Below, piece by piece: positions 1 through 7,468 of a stretch of 17,626 nt of DNA. The stretch covers positions 1 to 17,626 of the forward strand of contig RCNN01000376.1 in NCBI GenBank assembly GCA_003667245.1. The letters are read 5' to 3'. Under the pieces are notes generated by a model. The model was not told where the DNA came from. It made no database searches and saw only the letters and a list, made by a program, of their open reading frames with translations. The translations under genes were made by a program, and so were the position numbers. Source of the DNA: Heterostelium multicystogenum. Its lineage: Eukaryota > Evosea > Eumycetozoa > Acytosteliales > Acytosteliaceae. Every line of letters begins with the position of its first letter. The first letter of the stretch is position 1.

Positions 1-49
1 CCTGAATCAGCTCAGGGGCCTACGCCCTAACGGTTATTGAACTACGCTG

Positions 50-65
50 TGCCTCGACACTTGCG
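50..65 (+). promoter_or_regulatory. Possible sigma-54 (-24/-12) promoter upstream of the transporter gene
   Basis: The bases tgcctcgacacttgcg match the sigma-54 consensus TGGCACG-N4-TTGCW at TG, C, CG and the whole TTGC, with correct spacing. The second G of the -24 GG is a C here, which normally weakens such a promoter but could also be one of the many base errors in this sequence. The predicted transcription start (about 76) leaves only about 14 bases before the ATG at 90 and would exclude most of the gaaaggg ribosome binding site, which counts against it. The convergent neighbour encodes a sigma-54 activator, which is the reason for recording it. Confidence 0.22.
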
Positions 66-89
66 CATTAGAAAGGGACGGCTTATTCC

Positions 90-1411
90 ATGCATCGATC
101 GCTTTATCGTTACGTGCCGTAATTTGTTTAAAGCACGCTCCTGCCCGCATCCATGTTGTATGCCGCGGCCGGACACCGACATAGACACATTGAAAAAGGA
201 ATTGCTGGAGCTCAAGCAACGCTACGAAGTGCAGCAAAAAGCACTGGCGGTGCTGGAGCAACGGGTACGCAGGTGGAGAACAACCGTTGGCGCCGCCGCC
301 CAAACGCCTGGCCAAATCCCCGGCAGACTTCCAGAAAGGCGGCACCACGGTGGCCGGCAACACGCCGGGAGTCGGCGCGGCTGCGCCTCGGGCGTGCAGC
401 CGGTGGCGCGTCCTACGGCCAGTCCCTCAAGGATGATTTCGGCCCCGGCACAGAGCGTGAGTAACTTGTATATACGAGGCCAGCGGGTTTCTTTGGCAAC
501 GGCAAGTTCAGCTTTGAAACCGGCGTCACCTATTCCCGCTACGATGCCCGCCAGTTGACCCTCAACGGCTTCCTGGCGCTGGACTCGATCTTCCTCGGCA
601 ACATCAAACGCTGGCCGGATCAAAGTCGGATAACTGGACCGTCGACCTCACGGGCCGCTACAACCTCGACAACCGCTGGCAGTTCGATATAAACGTGCCG
701 GTGGTGTACCGCGAGTCGACCCTATCAGTCCGGTTGGTGCCAACGGTGGCAGCGGCACCGCGACCTCGGAACAATCGGTCACGCGTGACCCGACTATCGG
801 CGACGTCAACTTCGGGATTGCCTACAAATTCCTCGACGAGAGCGTCAACCTGCCGGATGCCGTGGTGTCGGTGCGGGTCAAGGCACCCACCGGCGAAGAT
901 CCGTTTGGGATCAAGCTGGTCCAGTCATCCAGCAACACCAACTCTTCGTGCCGGAAAGCCTGCCCACCGGCAACGGTGTGTGGTCGATCACGCCGGGTAT
1001 CTCGCTGGTCAAGACCTTCGACCCGGCGGTATTGTTCGGCTCGCTGTCGTACACCCACAACTTCGAAGACTCGTTCAGCGATATCAGCTCCCAGGTCGGC
1101 CAGAAGACCCGGGGAAAGTGCAGTTGGGCGACAAGCTTCCAGATCGGCGCAGGCGTGGCGTTTGCGCTGAACGAGAAGATGAGTATGTCGTTCTCCGGGT
1201 GTCCGACCTGGTGCAACGCAAGAGCAAGCTCAAGCCGGATGGCGGCGACTGGCAGTCAGTGGTTTCCAGCGACGCCAACGCGGGTTACTTCAACGTGGGC
1301 ATGACGATTGCGGCGACCGACAACCTGACGATCGTGCCGAACCTGGCCATCGGGATCACGCCGGATGCGCCTTCGTTCAGCTTCAGCCTGAAGTTCCCGT
1401 ATTACTTTTAA
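90..1411 (+). CDS. Outer-membrane transporter-like protein, MetA-pathway/phenol degradation fold (many frameshifts)
   Basis: Predicted exported beta-barrel of about 440 residues. I do not know its substrate. The ATG at 90 follows a gaaaggg ribosome binding site. A positively charged start (MHRSLYRY) and a broken hydrophobic stretch ending near the Ala run at about 160 look like a signal peptide. Next comes a short coiled coil ([20 protein letters not shown], 178-240), a Pro/Ala-rich linker (about 290-420), then a barrel rich in alternating hydrophobic residues and aromatic girdles. The barrel carries the family-like elements [15 protein letters not shown] (about 790-835), [13 protein letters not shown] (about 870-908) and a C-terminal FSLKFPYYF, whose final aromatic is typical of BAM substrates. 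These suit the PF13557 transporter group. At least ten indels move the frame between all three phases (for example near 265, 285, 390, 410, 480, 600, 725, 925 and 1115), with no convincing in-frame stop in the right phase. It converges on the VpsR-like activator, so a regulatory link is possible but unproven. Confidence 0.72.
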
Positions 1412-1425
1412 GGCATGACAACGGG

Positions 1426-1463
1426 AAAAGCCCCGCAACGATAAGGGTCGTTGCGGGGCTTTT
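1426..1463. terminator. Bidirectional rho-independent terminator between convergent genes
   Basis: A perfect 16-bp stem (aaaagccccgcaacga paired with its complement at 1448-1463) encloses the 6-base loop taaggg. The A-run on the left and T-run on the right make it work in both directions. It starts 14 bases after the transporter stop and ends 13 bases from the stop of the convergent sigma-54 activator gene, so it serves both. Confidence 0.93.
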
Positions 1464-1476
1464 CGGTTTACCCGCC

Positions 1477-2801
1477 CTAGCGGATCTGGTGTTTGTGCAG
1501 CAACCGGTAGAACGTCGGCCGGGAAACCCCCAGCACACGGGCCGCGACACTCAGGTTGTCGCTGTGCCGGTTGAGCACATCGCACAGTGCCTGGCGTTCG
1601 GCACGGTGCTTGTAATCTTCCAGTGTAGCCATCGGCAGCGCGATTGCCTGCTGGCTCTGCAATCCCAGATCAACGGCTTCGATTTGCCGCCCTTCCGCCA
1701 GTACCAGGCCCCGCCGCACGCGGTTGGCCAACTCGCGCACATTGCCCGGCCAACCGTGCTCGCCCATGGCCACCAGTGCGTCTTCACTGAAGCTGCGGGG
1801 ACGGCGGCCGGTTTCCTGGCTGTAGAAGTGTGAAAAATGGTTGGCCAGCATCGCCACGTCACCGTGGCGCTCGCGCAACGGCGCGGTGACCACTTGCAGG
1901 ACGTTGAGCCGGTATACAAGTCTTCACGAAAAGTACCCTTTGCCACCGCGGCTTCCAGGTCGACGTGGGTGGCCGCCAACACGCGTACATCCACCGCAAT
2001 CGGCTGGCTGCCGCCGACTCGCTCGATCTGTTTTTCCTGGAGAAAACGCAGCAGGTTGGCTTGCAGCTCCATGGGCAAGTCGCCGATCTCATCGAGAAAC
2101 AAGGTGCCGCCGTGCGCCGCCTCGATCCGCCCCACCTTGCGCTGATGGGCGCCGGTGAAGGCGCCCTTCTCATGGCCGAACAGTTCGGACTGGATCAGGT
2201 GTTCGGGAATCGCCCCGCAATTGATCGCCACAAACGGCTTGGCATGGCGCTGGGATTGGCGATGCAAGGTACGCGCGACCAATTCCTTGCCGGTGCCGCT
2301 GTCGCCACGGATCAACACCGGGGATTCAGTGGGCGCCAGCTTGGCGAGCAGCTTGCGCAATTCCCGGATCGGACGGCTGTCCCCCAGCAACTCGTGTTCC
2401 GGCTGGCCCGCAGGCGCGTTGTTGCCCTTGCCCCGCAGACGCGCCATGCCGAAGGCGCGGCCCAGGGTGACCTGCACCCGCGACACGTCAAACGGCAAGG
2501 TATGGAAGTCGAAGAACCACTCACAGACAAATCGCCGACATTCTGCAGGCGCAGCACTTCTGGTTAAGCACCGCAATCCACTCGGTGCCGCTGCGGCTGA
2601 TCAGTTCCTTGACCGCTTCGGGTCGCTCCAGGTGAAACGGCTGCAGCGCAACAAACCCACGTCACAGGAGCGCTCACCCACCGACTCGAGGGCGCAGCTG
2701 TCCACGTCCCACCCCGCTGCGCGCAAACCGGGCAATAGCCGGTGGCAGTCATCACAGGGATCGACCACAAGCAGGCGGCGCGGGGCAGGTGTAACAATCA
2801 T
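1477..2801 (-). CDS. Sigma-54-dependent Fis-family activator with VpsR-like N-terminal domain (frameshifted)
   Basis: Bacterial enhancer-binding protein of about 441 residues that would drive RNA polymerase-sigma54 open-complex formation. Start ATG at 2801 (MIVTPAPRRLLVVDP) follows an aaggaa ribosome binding site. The N-terminal 140 residues resemble a degenerate receiver of the VpsR type: the usual receiver phosphorylation site is not obvious, and it continues through SRSGTEWIAVLNQ and CEWFFDFHTLPFDVSRVQ. The AAA+ core shows HELLGDS, Walker A GDSGTGKE (about 2295), the sigma-54 contact loop GAFTGA (about 2145), Walker B GGTLFLDEIGD (about 2095) and arginine-rich sensor sequence. The C-terminus is a Fis helix-turn-helix, LSVAARVLGVSRPTFYRL (about 1495-1560). 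Frame breaks lie near 2615-2640, 2555, 2525 and 1895-1915. The last one splits the expected YRLNVLQVV segment after REDLY. VpsR-type regulators often control surface polysaccharide or biofilm genes and some respond to cyclic-di-GMP; target genes here are not known. Confidence 0.88.
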
Positions 2802-3143
2802 GACTATTCCTTGGCGTCAAAATCGTTAAAGTTATTTAAAAACAACTATTTGCAAAGTCTGCTGGTAACCCTAGCAAGATCTTGACGCACCCTTTGTACC
2901 GATTCGCTATAAGTCGCGAACGAACCGGGTCTTTTATGTCAGTCGGGTGCGGTCAATTGCCGCGGCATAACTTTCATGAGGCTTTCAAAATAGCCCCTTA
3001 CATGACTTTAATCAGGGAAAGTTAAAAATCTTCTTCTAACATGTGACCCGCACCCGGTGATCGTGCATCAGTACAAGTAACCAGTCGTTAGGCACGCCCA
3101 ACCAACGGCTTCCACTTGAATGGGCATTTAGAGAGAAGACCCC
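2802..3143. promoter_or_regulatory. Divergent control region between the VpsR-like activator and the small unknown gene
   Basis: This 342-bp gene-free stretch is locally AT-rich near both ends of its central part (for example gttaaagttatttaaaaac at 2826-2844 and gaaagttaaaaatcttc around 3017-3033). It must hold the promoters for the activator (minus) and the small gene (plus). I could not identify a convincing core promoter: ttgacg at 2882 and tataag at 2908 are 20 bases apart, too long for sigma-70. It contains a spaced inverted repeat described separately. No ORF with a credible start is visible. Confidence 0.5.
2944..3056. repeat. Spaced inverted repeat (arms cgggtgcggtca / tgacccgcacccg)
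   Basis: The left arm cgggtgcggtca (2944-2955) and the right arm tgacccgcacccg (3044-3056) are inverted copies differing by one missing G, with 88 bases between them. Given the indel rate of this sequence the missing G may be an error, which would make the repeat 13/13. Placed in a divergent promoter region, it could be a pair of operator half-sites or sites bridged by DNA looping. It could also be chance. Confidence 0.5.
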
Positions 3144-3406
3144 ATGAACGCCCCGCTCCGCATCAACGAAGCTCTTTTGATCGCAGACCGTGCTTTTCCA
3201 GCCCTTTCAATGTGTGGCCTGGCACGACGGCAACGGCGCCCTGAGCCTGAGCGTCATCGACCGCACCCAATACCCGTATCGGTAGCAAGCAGCTGTCTTC
3301 CAGCACTTATACCGACCCGGCACAGCTCGAGGACTTGCTGTTGCAGGCCCGTGCCGAACTCGACAAAGATGGCTACCAGTTGCAATCCTGGGCAATGCCC
3401 AAGTAA
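3144..3406 (+). CDS. Small conserved-looking protein of unknown function (two frameshifts)
   Basis: About 87 residues, starting MNAPLRINEALLIADRAF at 3144 behind a gagagaag ribosome binding site and ending QLQSWAMPK at the TAA 3404-3406. Correct reading needs two phase changes: an extra T in the tttt near 3195 (then FQPFQCVAWHDGNGALSLSV) and a break near 3280 (then GSKQLSSSTYTDPAQLEDLL). The restored product has an alternating pattern suggesting a small beta sheet followed by an acidic amphipathic helix (LEDLLLQARAELDKDG). It has no signal peptide or membrane segment, so it is probably cytoplasmic. I do not recognise a named domain. It is divergent from the VpsR-like activator and might be under its control, which is inference from position only. 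Confidence 0.65.
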
Positions 3407-3423
3407 CTGAAGCGTGCGTGAGA

Positions 3424-3443
3424 CGGCACCCGAAAGTGTGCCG
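3424..3443 (+). terminator. Weak hairpin after the small gene
   Basis: cggcac (3424-3429) pairs with gtgccg (3438-3443) across an 8-base loop, 17 bases after the stop of the small gene. No T-run follows, so it may be a processing or weak termination hairpin rather than a full intrinsic terminator. Confidence 0.3.
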
Positions 3444-3494
3444 CCCGGCTGCGCAATATATTGACCCGCACTAACTCAAGTGGACAGTCAAGCC

Positions 3495-3515
3495 ATGCAA
3501 GTTGCAACTTTGCAT
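3495..3515. repeat. Near-perfect palindrome atgcaagttgcaactttgcat
   Basis: The core aagttgcaactt (3499-3510) is a perfect 12-bp palindrome. Adding one A on the left would extend it to a 22-bp perfect palindrome, so a sequencing deletion may hide full symmetry. It lies between the 3' ends of the small gene and the Cof-type phosphatase gene, so it is not an obvious promoter element. With no loop and no T-run it is not a normal terminator. Confidence 0.45.
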
Positions 3516-3544
3516 AGCTGACTACTTATTAGTGTGGTTACCGA

Positions 3545-4369
3545 TCAATAGGCCGAGAGAATAAACCGCTCGATGGCTTCCGCCGCACCGTCATCGACAT
3601 TGCTGCCGGTCACGACGCTGGCCTGGCGCTTGACCACCTCTTCTGCCTGGCCCATGGCAATCGACAACCCCGCCACATGAAACATCGCCGGGTCATTGCC
3701 GCCATCACCGATGGCTGCGGTCTGTTGCAGTGGCACACCGAGGTGCGCCGCAAGGGTTCTCAATGCTTCACCCTTGTTGGCCTTCATGGCGGTGACATCC
3801 AGGAACACCGGCTGCGAACGCGACACCTGGGCCAATCCCTCGACCCTGGGCTGCAACTGCGCCTCAAGCTCCATCAGCAGCTGGGTATTGGTACTGGCCG
3901 CAACAATCTTGTCGACCCGATCCAGATACGGCTCGAAGCTCTCCACCACGATCGCCCCATAGCCCAGGCCGTGCTCCTCGCGAACCGCCATCGGTCCGCC
4001 GGGATCGCGACGCAGCCAGTCGCCGTCGGCAAACAGCCAGACTTCAACGTCCGGCTGCGGCGTAAACAAGGCCAACGCCACCAGCGCCGCTTCTGCCGGC
4101 AAGTGATGCGCCACCAGAATACTGCCGTCGGGATTGACCAGCGTGCCGCCGTTGAAGCCGGCAATCGGCACATCGATGCCCAGCGCTTCGACCTGCTGAC
4201 GCATGGCCTTGGGCGGTCGCCCGCTGGCCAGGCTGAAAAACACCCCGGCCGCGCGCAAGGCGCGAACCGTATCAATGGTGCGCTGGCTGAGGCTGTGATC
4301 CGGATGCAGCAACGTGCCATCCATATCACTCAACACAAAACGGATGGGTTGACTCGGCAAGTCACTCAT
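3545..4369 (-). CDS. Cof-type HAD-IIB family phosphatase
   Basis: Intact 274-residue cytoplasmic HAD hydrolase, probably a sugar-phosphate or nucleotide phosphatase. All four HAD motifs are present: motif I DMDGTLL with nucleophile Asp15 and Asp17, motif II LASGRPP near residue 50, motif III Lys in KANKGEAL near 200, and motif IV GDGGNDPAMF near 220. The large insertion between motifs II and III is the type IIB cap. Length matches the Cof family. Its ATG overlaps the zwf stop by four bases (ATGA on the minus strand), so it is the third, translationally coupled gene of gnd-zwf-cof. That suggests action on a pentose-phosphate or Entner-Doudoroff intermediate, or metabolite repair; the substrate is not deducible from sequence. 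Confidence 0.93.
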   Translation of the reverse strand: MSDLPSQPIRFVLSDMDGTLLHPDHSLSQRTIDTVRALRAAGVFFSLASGRPPKAMRQQVEALGIDVPIAGFNGGTLVNPDGSILVAHHLPAEAALVALALFTPQPDVEVWLFADGDWLRRDPGGPMAVREEHGLGYGAIVVESFEPYLDRVDKIVAASTNTQLLMELEAQLQPRVEGLAQVSRSQPVFLDVTAMKANKGEALRTLAAHLGVPLQQTAAIGDGGNDPAMFHVAGLSIAMGQAEEVVKRQASVVTGSNVDDGAAEAIERFILSAY

Positions 4370-5289
4370 CCGAGGCTGTGCCAGGTACGGCCATCGCGGG
4401 CCAGCAACGCATCAGCCGCCGCCGGGCCGTCCTCACCCGCCTTGTAGGCCTGGATGCCGTCATCCTGCTTCCACGCATCGAGAAAAGGCTGCACCGCACG
4501 CCAGCCGTTCTCGATGTTGTCGGCGCGCTGGAACAAGGTCTGGTCGCCGGTCATGCAGTCGTAGATCAGGGTTTCGTAACCTGTCGACGGCTGCATCTCG
4601 AAGAAGTCCTTGTAGGCAAACCCCAGCTCCACGTTGGCCATGTCCAGGGTCGGCCCGGGCTTTTTCGCCAGCAGGTCGAACCACATGCCTTCATTCGGCT
4701 GGATCTGGATCTTCAGGTACGTCGGCTTGAGTTCATCGACCTCGGTATCACGGAACTGCGCGTAAGGCGCCGGCTTGAAGCAGATGATGATCTCGGTGTC
4801 GCGGATGCTCATGCGCTTGCCGGTGCGCAGGTAAAACGGCACACCCACCCAACGCCAGTTGTCGATCAACACCTTGAGGGCAACGAAGGTCTCGGTGCTG
4901 CTGTCTGGCGCAACATTGGCCTCTTCGCGGTAACCCGGCAACTGCTTGCCGCCGACTTCACCCGAGGTGTACTGGCCACGCACCGAGTTGGCCCGTGCGT
5001 CTTCCAGCGACCAGGGCCGGATGGCCCCGATCACCTTGGCCTTCTCGCCCCGCACTGCGTCGGCACCAAAGGCAGCCGGAGGTTCCATGGCGACCATCGC
5101 CAGCAACTGGAACAGGTGATTGGGCACCATGTCCGCAGGGTGCCGGTGTGTTCGAAGAAACTGCCACGGGTTTCCACGCCGACGGTTTCGGCGGCGGTGA
5201 TTTGTACGTGGTCAATGTAGTGGTTGTTCCAGAACGCCTCGAACAGAACATTGGAAAAACGGCTGATGAGGATGTTCTGGACGGTTTCC

Positions 5290-5321
<32 letters not shown>

Positions 5322-5888
5322 CTTTTCGCTCATCACTTTGAGCAGGCAGGCGTTCAGCGCTTCGGCAGTGGCGAGGTCGGAGCCGAACGGCTTTTCGATC
5401 ACCACCCGGCGGAACGCCTCCGGGGTTTCTTCCAGCAAGCCGGCCGCGCCGAGGCGCTGCACCACTTCGGCGAAGAAACGCGGCGCAGTGGCGAGGTAAA
5501 ACACCGCGTTGCCAGTACCGCTGTCGGCAATCTTCTTGCCGATATCGGCGTAGGTGCCGTCGTCGAGGAAATCACCCTCGACGTAGCTGATGCCTTTGGC
5601 CAACTGTTCCCACAATGCAGGGTCCAGGGCGTTCTCGGCATTGCCCTTGACCTTGCTGGCGGCCTCGGTGCGAATGAAGTCCTCGAGCTTCTTGGCGAAA
5701 TCGGCGTCGCTGATGGCGTTGTGATCAACGCCGACAATGCGCAAGCCATCGCCCAGCAGCCCGTCGCGGCTGAGGTTGTACAGCGCCGGCATGAGCAGGC
5801 GCTTGACCAGGTCACCGTGGGCACCAAACAGAAACAGTGTGGTGGGCGGAGCGGGTTCGGCCTTGGGTTTCTTGCCGTTGGCGGTCAT
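4366..5888 (-). CDS. zwf: Glucose-6-phosphate 1-dehydrogenase (one frameshift)
   Basis: Oxidises glucose 6-phosphate to 6-phosphoglucono-delta-lactone with NAD(P)+, the entry to the oxidative pentose-phosphate and Entner-Doudoroff routes. About 507 residues, normal for the family. The N-terminal dinucleotide fold shows [16 protein letters not shown] with the GxxGDLxKR fingerprint near residue 25. The active-site signature [11 protein letters not shown] lies at about 5280-5312 (Asp-His and Lys are the catalytic and substrate residues). The C-terminal half holds YLRTGKRM and [11 protein letters not shown], typical of the family. One base is missing near 5138, between HTGTLR and DMVPNHL, and splits the gene; I treat it as an error. 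It overlaps the gnd stop at its start and the phosphatase start at its end by 4 bp each. Position beside a short gnd suggests the zwfB-type paralogue, not the hexR-linked zwf. Confidence 0.96.
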
Positions 5889-6258
5889 TTTTTGGGAGTC
5901 TCCACATGGCCGCCAAAGCCGAAGCGCATGGCAGAAAGCATTTTGTCACCGTAGGTACTTTGCTGGCGGGAGCGGAAGCGTGCGAACAGCGAGTTCGACA
6001 GCACCGGAACCGGTACCGATTGTTCCATGGCGGCCTCGATGGTCCAGCGGCCTTCGCCACTGTCGGCGACCGAGCCGGAATACCCGTCGAGCTTCGGATC
6101 GGTGGCCAGGGCGTCGGCGGTCAGGTCCAGCAGCCAGGACGACACCACGCTGCCGCGGCGCCAGACTTCGGCGATATCGGCAACATTCAGGTCGAAGCGC
6201 TGGTCTTGCGGCAGGTTCTCCGAATTCTTGGTCTTGAGGATGTCGAAACCTTCGGCGA

Positions 6259-6294
<36 letters not shown>

Positions 6295-6868
6295 TCATCT
6301 TGACGAAGTGCCCGGAACCGGCAGGCCCTGCGTGGATATAGCCGCGCTCGGCACGGCTGTCCGCTGCGGCGGAACGGTCCTTGGTACGCGGGATGGTGCC
6401 CAGGCCCGGTGCCAGGCTTTCGAAGATCGGGTCCAGCAGCTTAACGGTCTCGGCGTCGCCGCCGATCATCATGCAGTAGCCGCGCTCCAGGCCCCAGACG
6501 CCGCCGGAGGTGCCGACGTCGACATAGTGCAGGCCTTTTTCCGACAGGGCCTTGGCCCGACGGATGTCATCCTTATAGAAGGTGTTGCCGCCGTCGATGA
6601 TCACATCACCGTCTTCAAGCAGTTGGCTCAGTTCTTCAATGGTGTTCTCGGTCGGGTCGCCTGCCGGCAGCATCACCCAGATCGCCCGGGGCTTTTGCAG
6701 CCCGGCCACCAGACCTGCCAGGTCAGCAACGCCCGTGGCGCCCTCGCCTGCCAGACCTTTTACGAATGCTTCATTGCGGTCGTAAACCACGGTGGTATGC
6801 CCATTGAGCATCAGGCGCCGCGCAATGTTGCCACCCATGCGGCCTAGTCCAATAATCCCCAGTTGCAT
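5885..6868 (-). CDS. gnd: 6-phosphogluconate dehydrogenase, decarboxylating, short (GntZ/YqeC) type
   Basis: Intact, 327 residues. Converts 6-phosphogluconate to ribulose 5-phosphate plus CO2 with reduction of NAD(P)+. The Rossmann start [14 protein letters not shown] has the GxGxxG-type loop. The second strand ends in Asp30 (VVYDRN), an acidic residue that usually binds the adenosine ribose and favours NAD+. Substrate and catalytic segments include [23 protein letters not shown] and [16 protein letters not shown] with the catalytic Lys/His/Asn set. The short length (about 327 against about 470) marks the GntZ/YqeC class. An AAGGAG ribosome binding site (complement of 6878-6883) sits 9 bases before the ATG. 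It is the first gene of the gnd-zwf-cof operon. The name gntZ would also fit. Confidence 0.97.
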
Positions 6869-6907
6869 GTGCTGATGCTCCTTACTACGAATAAATGTGT
6901 GTCACAG

Positions 6908-6913
6908 TTTATA
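6908..6913 (-). promoter_or_regulatory. Possible -10 element for the gnd-zwf-cof operon
   Basis: On the minus strand the bases read tataaa, about 40 bases upstream of the gnd ATG and just before its leader. No good -35 lies 16-18 bases further upstream. The surrounding 6890-7136 region is AT-rich and divergent, so a promoter here is expected, but I saw no TTGT-N7/8-ACAA type HexR site. Confidence 0.25.
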
Positions 6914-7136
6914 GCGCAATGAGGCTAATGAGGGTTAGTCCAGAGCGGATTGGCATAGTTTCATGACAAAAAGTGGCCATCCTTTCGCCTTCAGTGGGTT
7001 AAAAGTCACAACGACCATCAAAAATAAAAAAGTTCCCTTCATTAAAAAAAGAATTCAGAATTGCCCCGACTGTTGCCGAGAGCCTCGATTCAAGCGCTCT
7101 GGCACCGCGATAGACCGGCTATTTGCGAGGTAAGCA

Positions 7137-7313
7137 ATGAGCACTGCACACATGACCCGTCCGCCACAGACCCTCTACGTCACCATTCGCCGCGATGAAT
7201 TGCGCCAGTTGAAAAACGAGCGCGACCAACTGCAGCAGGAAGTCATGCGTTTGCGCTCGCACCTGCAGGGCCAGCTCAATCAGCCGTCCGGCACCCAGCC
7301 CGCACTTTGCTGA
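7137..7313 (+). CDS. Small coiled-coil protein, 58 aa, unknown function
   Basis: ATG at 7137 (MSTAHMTRPPQTLYVTIRR) follows a gaggtaa ribosome binding site at 7127-7133, and the frame ends at TGA 7311-7313. The middle 25 residues form a charged heptad pattern (LRQLKNERDQLQQEVMRLRS), a short leucine-zipper-like coiled coil, probably a dimer. A proline- and glutamine-rich tail follows. No signal peptide or membrane helix. The frame is intact, the codon use is high-GC and the ribosome binding site is good, which supports a real gene despite the length. It is divergent from gnd and 155 bases before the cptA-like gene. I know no function; such small coiled-coil proteins can be adaptors or DNA-associated. 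Confidence 0.72.
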   Translation: MSTAHMTRPPQTLYVTIRRDELRQLKNERDQLQQEVMRLRSHLQGQLNQPSGTQPALC

Positions 7314-7320
7314 ACGTGGG

Positions 7321-7337
7321 CTGAACGAACCGTTCAG
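7321..7337 (+). terminator. Short hairpin just after the 58-aa gene
   Basis: ctgaacg pairs with cgttcag around the loop aac, seven bases after the TGA. No T-run follows, so termination is uncertain. Confidence 0.3.
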
Positions 7338-7385
7338 GAATAACTCACGAAGTTTTCACGTCCCCTCCCGATACTCCCGCCGAAT

Positions 7386-7411
7386 AGGGCCGCGCTACGC
7401 GCGCAGGCCCT
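7386..7411 (+). terminator. GC-rich hairpin between the 58-aa gene and the cptA-like gene
   Basis: agggcc (7386-7391) pairs with ggccct (7406-7411), and inner gcgc/gcgc bases extend the stem with a small bulge. It is followed by ctgttt, a weak U-tract. It could terminate the 58-aa transcript. Confidence 0.4.
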
Positions 7412-7420
7412 CTGTTTGCG
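7405..7420 (+). promoter_or_regulatory. Possible sigma-54 promoter upstream of the cptA-like gene
   Basis: aggccctctgtttgcg has GG and GC exactly ten bases apart and reads aGGCcC-N5-TTGC against the consensus TGGCAC-N5-TTGC. Predicted start is about 7431, leaving a 38-base leader with the ttggag ribosome binding site intact. It overlaps the GC-rich hairpin, so one of the two readings may be wrong, and GC-rich sequence gives such matches by chance. Confidence 0.25.
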
Positions 7421-7468
7421 TGCGTCCCTGCGCGTTGACACTGAAAATTATCGGGTTGGAGCGCTGGA

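Noticed and set aside
90..1411. Amyloid secretion channel (FapF-like) identity for the first gene
   Set aside because: A coiled coil before a barrel recalls FapF, but no fap neighbours are present and the barrel motifs fit the general PF13557-type transporter group better.
2882..2913. ttgacg ... tataag as a sigma-70 promoter in the divergent region
   Set aside because: The spacing is 20 bases, outside the usable 16-18 range.
5100..5180. Programmed frameshift in zwf
   Set aside because: No slippery heptamer or downstream structure is evident, G6PDH is never known to need one, and one missing base explains it.
3677..5220. Long plus-strand ORFs opposite the Cof-type phosphatase and zwf
   Set aside because: Antisense shadows rich in Arg, His and Gln with no recognisable domain; the minus-strand frames have complete family motifs.
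5837..6847. Long plus-strand ORF (336 codons) opposite gnd
   Set aside because: It is the antisense shadow of a fully intact 6-phosphogluconate dehydrogenase; high-GC third positions create such frames, and it lacks a ribosome binding site and known motifs.
7020..7027. aaaaataa as a Crc/Hfq catabolite-repression motif (AANAANAA)
   Set aside because: It is about 110 bases upstream of the nearest plus-strand start in an A-rich stretch, not near a ribosome binding site, so chance is likely.
7435..7468. Perfect ttgaca as the -35 of the cptA-like gene
   Set aside because: The position 17 bases downstream reads ggagcg, part of the ribosome binding site, not a -10.
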